From UBA10649 sp963793105 (lineage in GTDB: Bacteria; Actinomycetota; Actinomycetes; S36-B12), in the NCBI GenBank assembly GCA_963793105.1, contig CAWBZB010000006.1:1-64000 (forward strand): 64,000 nt of DNA, written 5' to 3'. Positions 1-7,098 of this stretch are shown here, in pieces. A model generated the notes under the pieces. That model was given only the letters and a program-made list of their open reading frames with translations, did no database searches and had not been told where the DNA came from. The position numbers and the translations under genes are program-made. Each line of letters starts with the position of its first letter. The stretch's first letter is position 1.

Positions 1-108
1 CACCCGTCCGCGGCCGGGGGCACCCCGGATGGCATCGACCTCGGCCTGACTGAGCACCACGGTCGCGGTGGTCGTGCCGGTGGGCACCACCTCGAGGGTC
101 ATCCGCAT
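1..108 (-). CDS. DUF1905-like protein, N-terminal fragment
   Basis: Thirty-six codons run off the window edge from an ATG at 108 (a second in-frame ATG is at 102). The visible residues start MRMTLEVVPTGTTTATVVL, followed by an acidic helix start and a G/R-rich turn. This resembles the first strands of DUF1905 beta-barrel proteins, which often carry a C-terminal YdeI/OmpD-associated region. No function is known from what is visible. A TANNNT hexamer lies exactly 6 bases before the ATG, so the message is probably leaderless. The family call is tentative because the rest of the protein lies outside the window. Confidence 0.5.
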   Translation of the reverse strand, partial: MRMTLEVVPTGTTTATVVLSQAEVDAIRGAPGRGRV

Positions 109-120
109 GCGGTCACGCTA
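109..120 (-). promoter_or_regulatory. Putative -10 box for a leaderless DUF1905-like gene
   Basis: On the minus strand TAGCGT (115-120) is followed by 6 bases and then the ATG at 108. This is the TANNNT-N6-RTG layout of actinobacterial leaderless promoters. No convincing -35 box is visible. Confidence 0.45.
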
Positions 121-184
121 GCCCTGCCCCGAGGACGAGGGAAGTCTCGCAAGGGTGATCGACCGCGTCGTGGAGAGGCGCTGC

Positions 185-379
185 CTACCGCAGGCAGTCG
201 AGGCCGATCCGCCGGCACTCGCCCAGGTCCACGCCCGACGCCACGACGATGAACCCGATCAGGGCGATCAGAGCGATGAACACGACGATCGGCCAGTGAC
301 GCCGGCCGACCGGGGAGAAGAACAGCACGACGGCGCACAGTGCCACGATGCCCAGGAGAGCCCACTCAAGGGGAGCCAT
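185..379 (-). CDS. Small two-helix membrane protein, unknown function
   Basis: A 64-residue protein from the ATG at 379; an upstream GTG at 394 would add five residues. Two hydrophobic segments (about residues 6-22 and 30-50) are separated by a short positive loop, PVGRRHW. The tail contains two cysteines. It lies between the VanZ-like gene and the DUF1905-like gene, and no family is recognised. Coding is supported by the clean amphipathic layout and by the absence of a better reading on either strand, but a protein this short remains uncertain. Confidence 0.5.
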   Translation of the reverse strand: MAPLEWALLGIVALCAVVLFFSPVGRRHWPIVVFIALIALIGFIVVASGVDLGECRRIGLDCLR

Positions 380-414
380 GCCCTGATGGTGCACCAGTCG
401 TCGGCAGGCTCCAC

Positions 415-783
415 TCAGCCCCGCCGATTGTGCGCAAACTGAGAGGTTCGCACCCTACGCGCAACGGCTGCGGCGCAGATCCCGATCGCGGCGCCGGCCG
501 CATCCGCGAGCAGGTCGCGCCACTCGAAGGACCGATATCCCGTGAGGAGCTGCGCCACTTCGAGGAGCAGGCCGAACGCCACCACGCCCACGAGGGCCGT
601 CGCCGGGCCGAGCCCGCTGGCAACGGCCAGCGCGCCGAGGACCGCGTAGCCCAGGGCGTGCAGCAGCGTGTCCGAGAACTCCACATCGCTGGGCAGGCGC
701 TCAGGGGGCAGCAGCGACAGGATGGCGACCCCTGCCAAGGCCACCACGAGGGCGACGCGAGCGACCAGCAGGCCTCGGGTCAT
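415..783 (-). CDS. VanZ-like family membrane protein
   Basis: 122 residues from an ATG whose ATGA overlaps the argH stop, so it is probably translated by coupling to argH. About four hydrophobic segments are visible. The family pattern is present: an SDTLLHALGYAVLG helix (about residues 37-50), then EVAQLLTGYRSFEWRDLLAD (75-94), with the Glu, Gln and Asp residues typical of the VanZ-like domain, followed by a Gly/Ala-rich last helix. The founding member gives teicoplanin resistance, but most family members have no known role, so no resistance function is claimed. It is the last cistron of the arg operon and has no obvious link to arginine. Confidence 0.8.
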   Translation of the reverse strand: MTRGLLVARVALVVALAGVAILSLLPPERLPSDVEFSDTLLHALGYAVLGALAVASGLGPATALVGVVAFGLLLEVAQLLTGYRSFEWRDLLADAAGAAIGICAAAVARRVRTSQFAHNRRG

Positions 784-2234
784 GCCTCGGGCAGGTCCCA
801 CGCGCGTCGCTGATCGGCGAGGAGGACGCGGAGCCCCCCGAGCTGCTCGACCACGCGGGCAGGGGCCGTGCCACCGAAGGCCGACCTCGAGTCCAGCGAG
901 CCGCGCACGCTCAGGACCGTGCGGACGCCGGGACCGAGCCGGGGCGAGACGGACTGGAGGTCGTCGTCCGAGAGATCCCACAACTCGACTCCGGCGGCCT
1001 CGGCCGCGCGCACGCTCGCCCCGGCGATCTCGTGCGCCTCCCGGAACGGGACCCCGTCGCGCACCAGCCATTCGGCGATGTCGGTGGCGAGGGCGAATCC
1101 CTCGGGCGCCGACGCCGCCATGCGCTCGGTGTCGAACCGGAGGGTGGCGATCATGCCGGTCATCGCGGGCAGCACGAGAAGGAGCTGCTCCACCGTGTCG
1201 AACACCGGCTCCTTGTCCTCCTGGAGGTCGCGGTTGTAGCCGAACGGCAGGCCCTTCAGCGTCGCGAGCAGGCCGGCGAGGTTGCCGATGAGTCGACCGG
1301 ACTTCCCGCGCGCGAGTTCTGCGACGTCGGGATTCTTCTTCTGCGGCATGATCGACGATCCGGTCGACCAGGAGTCGTGCAGCGTGGCCCAGCCGAACTC
1401 GCGCGAGGACATGAGGATGACCTCCTCCCCCAGTCGCGAGAGGTGGACGCCGATCATGGCCGCGTCGAAGAGGAACTCGGCGACCCAGTCGCGATCGCTC
1501 GTCGCATCGATCGAGTTGCCCAGGGCGGCGTCGAATCCCAGGTCGACGGCGACCGCTTCCGGGTCAAGCCCCAGGCTGGATCCCGCTAGGGCACCAGCTC
1601 CGAGCGGTGAACGGGCGGCGCGGCGGTCCCAGTCCGCGAGACGCTCCACATCGCGGCCGAGCGCGTGCACGTGCTTGGCGAGCTCGTGGCCGAACGAGAC
1701 CGGCTGGGCATGCTGGAGATGGGTGAAGCCCGGGGAGAAGGTGTCGACGTGGGCCTCGGCCTGCGTCAGCAGTGCGTCCTGCAGGTCCGTCACCGCCGCC
1801 ACGATCCGACGGACGTGGTCGCGCAGGTACAGCCGGAAGTCGGTCGACACCTGGTCGTTGCGGCTCCGGCCCGCACGGAGCCGGCCGCCGAGGTCGCCAA
1901 GGCGCTCGATCAGGGCTCGCTCCACGGCCGTGTGGACGTCCTCGTCCTCGGGCTCCGGGACCAGCGTGCCGGCCGCGATCTCCGCCGCCAGCTCAGCCAG
2001 GGCGCCGACCACCGCGTCCAGCTCGTCGTCGGTGAGCAGCCCGGCACCGTGCAGGACCTTCGCGTGCGCACGGGTCTGGAGCACGTCGTACGGAGCCAGT
2101 CGCCAGTCGAAGTGCGTGGACAGGCTCAGGGCGGTCATGGCATCGGAGGGACCCTCGGCGAACCGTCCGCCCCAGAGCCGGGTCGGGCCGGGCCCGTCCG
2201 CGTCTTCGCCGGGCCGATCCTGGTCGAGCGTCAC
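780..2234 (-). CDS. argH: Argininosuccinate lyase
   Basis: Splits argininosuccinate to arginine and fumarate, the last step of arginine synthesis in the cytoplasm. 484 residues; family signatures are in order: AGRSRNDQ (121-128), THLQHAQP (171-178) with the catalytic His region, and the fumarase/lyase signature GSSIMPQKKNPD (292-303) on the flexible catalytic loop. The start is the GTG at 2234, which has AGGAG 7-8 bases upstream and overlaps the argR stop as GTGA. This gives about 20 more N-terminal residues than the E. coli enzyme. The stop overlaps the VanZ-like gene start. argG, often next to argH, is not in this cluster. Confidence 0.97.
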   Translation of the reverse strand: MTLDQDRPGEDADGPGPTRLWGGRFAEGPSDAMTALSLSTHFDWRLAPYDVLQTRAHAKVLHGAGLLTDDELDAVVGALAELAAEIAAGTLVPEPEDEDVHTAVERALIERLGDLGGRLRAGRSRNDQVSTDFRLYLRDHVRRIVAAVTDLQDALLTQAEAHVDTFSPGFTHLQHAQPVSFGHELAKHVHALGRDVERLADWDRRAARSPLGAGALAGSSLGLDPEAVAVDLGFDAALGNSIDATSDRDWVAEFLFDAAMIGVHLSRLGEEVILMSSREFGWATLHDSWSTGSSIMPQKKNPDVAELARGKSGRLIGNLAGLLATLKGLPFGYNRDLQEDKEPVFDTVEQLLLVLPAMTGMIATLRFDTERMAASAPEGFALATDIAEWLVRDGVPFREAHEIAGASVRAAEAAGVELWDLSDDDLQSVSPRLGPGVRTVLSVRGSLDSRSAFGGTAPARVVEQLGGLRVLLADQRRAWDLPEA

Positions 2235-2744
2235 GACGTTCTCCTCTGGTCGGCCATCCGAAGGAGAGTAGTGCAGAGGTCCGAAGCGGCATCCGGCGTG
2301 CGCATGACGATCAGCACCGTGTCGTCGCCGGCCACCGAGCCGACGATCTCGAGCGCCGTGCTGCGGTCCAGGTGTCCGGCGAGGAACTGCGCGGCGCCCG
2401 GGGGCGTGTGCACGACGGCGATGTTGCCCGCCGCCTCCGCTCGGACGAGCAGCTCGGTGGCGATGCGCGCCAAGTGTCGCATCCGCCCCGGCGACGGGGA
2501 TCGACGTGTCCGCGGCGGCCGCCTCGTCGAGCGAGTAGTAGGGATGGCCGTCCTCGTCGAACTCCTTCGACGCCCCGATGGCGACGAGGTCCCGCGACAG
2601 CGTCGCCTGGGTGACGTGGATGCCCTCGTCGGCGAGCAGGCTGCCCAGCTCCTCCTGCGATCCCACCACACGGGTCGCGATCAGGGCCGAGATGCGCGAT
2701 CGGCGGGCCGTCGCCGTCCGCGGCGAGCCCGTGGTCGCACTCAC
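2231..2744 (-). CDS. argR: Arginine repressor ArgR (frame broken once)
   Basis: Arginine-sensing repressor of arg genes. The N-terminal winged helix-turn-helix (GIHVTQATLSRDL) is in the frame of the GTG at 2744. The C-terminal arginine-binding/oligomerisation part (VVHTPPGAAQFLA, then GDDTVLIVM) is in another frame. The two join if one G is removed near 2470-2471, giving a continuous ...DATLARIATELLV... and a 170-residue protein, the normal ArgR length. The start overlaps the argD stop and the end overlaps the argH start, so coupling is tight. The break looks like a sequence error, because both halves are fully conserved. The likely operator is at 7052-7071, before argC. Confidence 0.9.
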
Positions 2745-3936
2745 GGCCGCCCCGCCGGCGCGGCGAGCTCGGCACACGCCGCCTCCCAACGGTCGAGCGC
2801 CTCGGCCAGGTCGGCGTCGGTGATCGTGAGCGGCGGAGCGAAGCGGATGGCGTCGGGTGCTACCGCGTTGACGATGATCCCCGCCGACCGCGCCGCGCCC
2901 TCGAGATCCTTCGCGCGGGCGTCCGCGAGCACGGCTGCCAGGAGGAGCCCTCGGCCGCGGACGTGCGTGACCAGGCCGTGCGAGCGCTCGACGACTCCGG
3001 CCGCCAGCACGTCGTGGGCGATCCCCGACCCGCGCCAGGAGCCCGTCCGCCTCGATCGCGTCGAGCACGGCGAGGGCTCCGGCGCAGGACACCGGGTTCC
3101 CTCCGAAGGTCGAGCCGTGTGAGCCGGGACCGAACAGGGTCGCCGCCGCGCCGGTCGCGATGCAGGCGCCGATCGGCAGTCCCCCGCCGAGTCCCTTGGC
3201 CAGGGTCATGATGTCGGGCCGCACGCCGTCGCCCTCGTGTGCGAACCAGGTGCCGGTCCGGCCGATCCCGGTCTGCACCTCGTCGAGAATGAGCAGTGCG
3301 CCGGTCTCGTCCGCGCCGCGCCCGGGCCGCCGCCAGGTACCCGGCAGGCGGGACGACCACGCCTCCCTCGCCCTGGATCGGCTCCAGCACGATGGCCGCC
3401 GTCGCGTCGTCGACAGCCGCGCGCAGGGCGTCTGCGTCGCCGTAGGGCACCACTGTGACGTCGCCGGGCAGCGGCCGGAACGGGTCCTGCTTCGCGGGCT
3501 GGGCGGTGAGCGCGAGTGCGCCCATCGTCCGTCCGTGGAAGCCGTGTTCCGCCACGACCATGGCGGTGCGGCCGGTCAGTCGGGCCAGCTTGAACGCCGC
3601 CTCATTGGCCTCGGCGCCGGAGTTGCAGAAGAAGACCCGGGCCGTCGGGTCGCCGACCAGGGCGACCAGCCGCTCCGCCAGGGCGATGGCCGGCTCGGTC
3701 GCGGCCAGGTTGCTCGTGTGCCCGAGGGTCGACAGCTGGGCGGACACCGCGTCGACGAGTCGCGGGTCGGCGTGGCCCAGGGAGTTGACCGCTATGCCGG
3801 CAAGCAGGTCGATGTACTCGCGGCCCTCCTCGTCCCAGACCCGCGCCCCCGACCCGCGGACCAGCAGGATGGGCGGAGTCCCGTAGTTGTCCATCAGCGC
3901 GCCGTGCCAGCGCTCTGCCCATGCCGCTGCCGTCAC
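2741..3936 (-). CDS. argD: Acetylornithine aminotransferase (frame broken twice)
   Basis: PLP-dependent class III aminotransferase converting N-acetylglutamate semialdehyde to N-acetylornithine. Family blocks are spread over three frames: N-terminal part with FFCNSGAEANEAAFKLAR and the GDADALRAAVDD region; middle part with DEVQTGIGRTG, the PLP-lysine motif TLAKGLGGGLPIGA and HGSTFGGNP; C-terminal part VLAAGVVERSHGLV to the stop. Single extra bases near 3316-3321 and in the GGGG run near 3023-3026 explain the breaks. Removing both gives 397 residues, the usual size. Start is the GTG at 3936, overlapping the argB stop; the TGA overlaps the argR start. I treat the gene as functional with assembly errors. 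Confidence 0.92.
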
Positions 3937-4844
3937 GACTCCTCCAGACCCAGCAGCGTCGGGTCGCCCTCCGGGAGCACCATCGTGCCGATTCCCGAGT
4001 CGGTGAAGACCTCGAGGAGGAGGCTGTGCGGGACCCGTCCATCGATGACGGTGGCCCGCGGGACGCCGCCATCCACGGCCCGCAGGCAGGCCTCCATCTT
4101 GGGGACCATGCCGCTCTCCAGGCTGGGGAGCATCGCTCGCAGGCGCTCCACCCCGATCGTGGCGACCAGGGATGCCGGGTCGGGCCAGTCCGCGTAGAGG
4201 CCCTCGATGTCGGTGAGCACGACCAGCTTCTCGGCTCCCAGTGCGACGGCCAGGGCAGCGGCGGCGGTGTCGGCGTTGACGTTGTGCGACACTCCCGCGG
4301 AATCGCGCGCCACGGTCGACACGACGGGGATGAGCCCGTCGTCGAGGAGGCGAACGACGAAGTCGGGCCGCACGTCGACCACGTCTCCGACCTGCCCGAT
4401 GTCGACCTGCGCCCCGTCGACCGTCCCCGTCCGGCGCTGGGCAGTGAACAGGTGCGCGTCCTCCCCGGAGACGCCTACGGCATACGGACCGTGCTCGTTG
4501 ACGAGCCCGACGAGCTCGCGCTGCACCTGCCCCACCAGGACCATGCCCACGACGTCCATGACCTCAGGCGTGGTGACCCGCAGTCCCCCCTTGAACTCGG
4601 ACTGGACGCCCAGACGCGCGAGCATGGAGCTGATCTGGGGTCCGCCCCCGTGCACCACCACCGGACGAAGCCCGGCCAGCCGCAGGAACAGCACGTCCTC
4701 GGCGAACCCGGTCTTCAGCACGTCGTCCGTCATCGCGTTGCCGCCGTACTTCACCACGATCGTCGCGCCGTTGAAGCGCTCGAGCCACGGCAGGGCATCG
4801 GCCAGTACCGCGGCCTTCGCGGACGCGCTCGCCAGGTCGATCAT
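3933..4844 (-). CDS. argB: Acetylglutamate kinase
   Basis: Phosphorylates N-acetylglutamate with ATP, usually the arginine-inhibited step. 303 residues of the amino acid kinase fold. Visible blocks: IVVKYGGNAM (Lys of the ATP site), VVHGGGPQI (glycine-rich substrate loop), the NVNADTAAAALAVALGAEKL stretch and LTDIEGLY. An N-terminal helix of about 25 residues before the kinase core is typical of the arginine-sensitive hexameric type. The ATG at 4844 has GAGGAG just upstream. Its stop overlaps the argD GTG. Sits between argJ and argD in the usual actinobacterial order. Confidence 0.97.
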   Translation of the reverse strand: MIDLASASAKAAVLADALPWLERFNGATIVVKYGGNAMTDDVLKTGFAEDVLFLRLAGLRPVVVHGGGPQISSMLARLGVQSEFKGGLRVTTPEVMDVVGMVLVGQVQRELVGLVNEHGPYAVGVSGEDAHLFTAQRRTGTVDGAQVDIGQVGDVVDVRPDFVVRLLDDGLIPVVSTVARDSAGVSHNVNADTAAAALAVALGAEKLVVLTDIEGLYADWPDPASLVATIGVERLRAMLPSLESGMVPKMEACLRAVDGGVPRATVIDGRVPHSLLLEVFTDSGIGTMVLPEGDPTLLGLEES

Positions 4845-4852
4845 GGGGCTCC

Positions 4853-6019
4853 TCAGGTGGAGTAGGCGGAATTCTCGTGGACGTACTCGGCGGTCAGGTC
4901 ATTGGTGAGGATGACCGCCTGGTCGTCGCCCGCGCGGAGGTCGACGACGATGCGGACCAGGCGAGCGGACATGTCGACCAGGTCGCGACTGTCCCCCACC
5001 CCGCCGTTGCGGCACACCCATATGTCATTGATGGCGACATCGACCTGATCCGGCTCGAACGCGGCAGCCGTGGTTCCCACGGCCGACAGGATCCGGCCCC
5101 AGTTCGGGTCCTCCCCGTGGATGGCGCACTTCAGGAGGTTGCTGCGCGACACGGCGCGGGCCGCCTCGACGGCGTCCGCCTCGGATGCCGCGCGGACGAC
5201 CCGGATCTCGATGTCCTTCGAGGCCCCCTCCGCATCGGCGATGAGCTGGCGGGCGAGATCGGCGCATACCTCGGTGACCAGCCGTTGGAGGACCGACTCG
5301 ACCGGGGACAGCCCCGATGCGCCGCTGGCCAGGAGGAGCACGGTGTCGTTCGTGCTCATGCAGCCGTCCGAGTCGATCCGGTCGAAGGTCGTGGAGGTCG
5401 CGTGTCGAAGCACCCGATCGGCGGTCGCGGCGTCGATAACCGCGTCCGTCGTGACGACGACGAGCATGGTCGCCAGCGCCGGCGCGAGCATGCCGGCTCC
5501 CTTGGCCATCCCACCCACCGTGACGCCGTCCGCCGAGCGCATCGCCCCCTTCGGGACCGTGTCGGTGGTCATGATGGCTACGGCGGCATCCGCGCCGCCG
5601 TCGTCCGACAATGCGCCGACGACTGCGTCGACGCCCATGAGGAGCAGCGGCATCGGCAGCCGCTCGCCGATGAGCCCCGTCGAGCAGACGGCGACGTCCC
5701 CTGGACCGATCTCGTCACCGTTGGCGGACAGCACCCCGGCCACGTACTCGGCGGTCTGATGGGTGTCAGCGAACCCCTCTGGGCCGGTGCACGCGTTCGC
5801 GCCGCCGGAGTTGAGGATGACGGCTCGGACCGCGCCGTCGGCGACGGCCTGCTGGGACCACAGCACCGGGGCGGCCTTGAACCGGTTGCCCGTGAAGACC
5901 CCGGCCGCCACGTCGAGCGGGCCGTCGTTGACGACCAGCGCCACGTCCGGGCGTCCGGATGCCTTGAGGCCGGCGGTGACGCCTGCGGCGCGGAAGCCGC
6001 GCGGACTCGTGACGGTCAC
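4853..6019 (-). CDS. argJ: Bifunctional ornithine acetyltransferase / N-acetylglutamate synthase
   Basis: Transfers the acetyl group from N-acetylornithine to glutamate, making the arginine route cyclic. 388 residues. The self-cleavage site of the family, KGAGMLAPALATML, is present, with the nucleophile Thr at about residue 184 after Ala-183; processing should give alpha and beta chains. The downstream blocks STNDTVLLLASG and HGEDPNWGRILSAVG are also conserved. GTG at 6019 forms a GTGA overlap with the argC stop. Only 8 bases separate it from argB. Confidence 0.97.
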   Translation of the reverse strand: MTVTSPRGFRAAGVTAGLKASGRPDVALVVNDGPLDVAAGVFTGNRFKAAPVLWSQQAVADGAVRAVILNSGGANACTGPEGFADTHQTAEYVAGVLSANGDEIGPGDVAVCSTGLIGERLPMPLLLMGVDAVVGALSDDGGADAAVAIMTTDTVPKGAMRSADGVTVGGMAKGAGMLAPALATMLVVVTTDAVIDAATADRVLRHATSTTFDRIDSDGCMSTNDTVLLLASGASGLSPVESVLQRLVTEVCADLARQLIADAEGASKDIEIRVVRAASEADAVEAARAVSRSNLLKCAIHGEDPNWGRILSAVGTTAAAFEPDQVDVAINDIWVCRNGGVGDSRDLVDMSARLVRIVVDLRAGDDQAVILTNDLTAEYVHENSAYST

Positions 6020-7044
6020 GGCGCGACTCCGTTCGCGGTGAGCCCGGCCATCTCGTCAAGGCCGAGCACGAGGTTGGCGTTCTGCAGGGCTTGCCCCGCC
6101 GCACCCTTGCCGAGGTTGTCGATCGCGCAGATGACGACCACCCGGCCCGCGTGCTCGTCGACGGCGCACTGCAGGTGGACGGCGTTGGAGCCGGCGACCG
6201 AACTCGTCTGCGGCCACTGCCCCGGCTCGAGCACCTGCACGAACGGCTCGTCGGCGTAGGCGGCCTCGAGGGCCGCCCGGACCGCGTGCTCGTCGACACC
6301 CGCGGCCGCCGTGGCCGTGCAGGTCGCAACGATGCCTCGCGGCATGGGCGCGAGCAGCGGCGTGAAGGAGAGGGCCACCGAGGCGCCGGCCGCGGCCGAC
6401 AGGGTCTGCTCCATCTCGGGGGTGTGCTGATGCACGCCACCGACCTTGTAGGCCGTCATCGACCCCATCACCTGAGAGGCCAGCAGGGCGTCGGAGGCTC
6501 TGCGGCCCGCACCCGAGGTCCCGGAGGCGGCAACGACGACCAGGTCGTCAGGTGCCGCCAGCCCAGCGGCGAGCACGGGGGCGAGAGCCAGGGCCACGGC
6601 GGTGGCGTAGCAGCCGGGATTGGCGATGCGCGTGGAGGCGGTGATCCTCGCCCGCTGGCCAGGCAGCTCCGCGAGCCCGTAGATCCAGGTGCCCGCATGC
6701 CCGCCGCCGTAGTAGCGCTCCCAGGCAGCGGGGTCGGCCAGGCGGAAGTCGGCACCCAGGTCGACGATCGGCAGGTCGGCAGGCAGGTCGGCCACCAGGG
6801 CGGCGGACTCCCCGTGGGGCAGTGCCAGGAAGACGATGTCGGCGTCGGCGAGCACGTCAGCATCCGTCATGACCAGCACGTGCGACCCCAGACCCGTGAG
6901 GTGGGGATGCACGGCCGCCAGCGGCTCACCCGCCCGGCCACCGGCCGCCAGCGCGGCGACCTCCAGCTGCGGATGCCCGGCGATGAGCCGGACCAGCTCC
7001 CCGCCGGCGTACCCCGAGGCTCCGGCGACCGATGCGCGAATCAT
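6016..7044 (-). CDS. argC: N-acetyl-gamma-glutamyl-phosphate reductase
   Basis: NADPH-dependent reduction of N-acetylglutamyl phosphate to the semialdehyde. 342 residues: N-terminal Rossmann motif VAGASGYAGGELVRL, then the active-site block ANPGCYATAVALAL with the catalytic Cys, and the later HQHTPEMEQ block. First gene of argC-J-B-D-R-H. There is no Shine-Dalgarno upstream of the ATG at 7044. Instead TATACT ends 6 bases before it and a 20-base imperfect palindrome overlaps that box, so the transcript is probably leaderless and ArgR-controlled. Confidence 0.97.
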   Translation of the reverse strand: MIRASVAGASGYAGGELVRLIAGHPQLEVAALAAGGRAGEPLAAVHPHLTGLGSHVLVMTDADVLADADIVFLALPHGESAALVADLPADLPIVDLGADFRLADPAAWERYYGGGHAGTWIYGLAELPGQRARITASTRIANPGCYATAVALALAPVLAAGLAAPDDLVVVAASGTSGAGRRASDALLASQVMGSMTAYKVGGVHQHTPEMEQTLSAAAGASVALSFTPLLAPMPRGIVATCTATAAAGVDEHAVRAALEAAYADEPFVQVLEPGQWPQTSSVAGSNAVHLQCAVDEHAGRVVVICAIDNLGKGAAGQALQNANLVLGLDEMAGLTANGVAP

Positions 7045-7071
7045 GGGCGAAGTATACGCATACGCGCATAC
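7045..7071 (-). promoter_or_regulatory. Putative ARG box overlapping a leaderless argC promoter
   Basis: In the 54-base gap between pheT and argC the minus strand reads GTATGCGCGTATGCGTATAC (7071-7052). It matches its own reverse complement at 16 of 20 positions, as an ArgR operator should. Its last bases form TATACT (7056-7051), a near-perfect -10 box, followed by 6 bases and the argC ATG. ArgR bound here would cover the promoter. No clear -35 box is seen. Operator identity is inferred from position, symmetry and argR in the same operon. Confidence 0.65.
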
Positions 7072-7098
7072 GGGGTGCCGCCCTCGTGCGGCGGCGGG

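Noticed and set aside
2231..3936. argR and argD as true pseudogenes
   Set aside because: No stop codons or drift in the conserved blocks; only one-base shifts in or near short runs, as in three other core genes.
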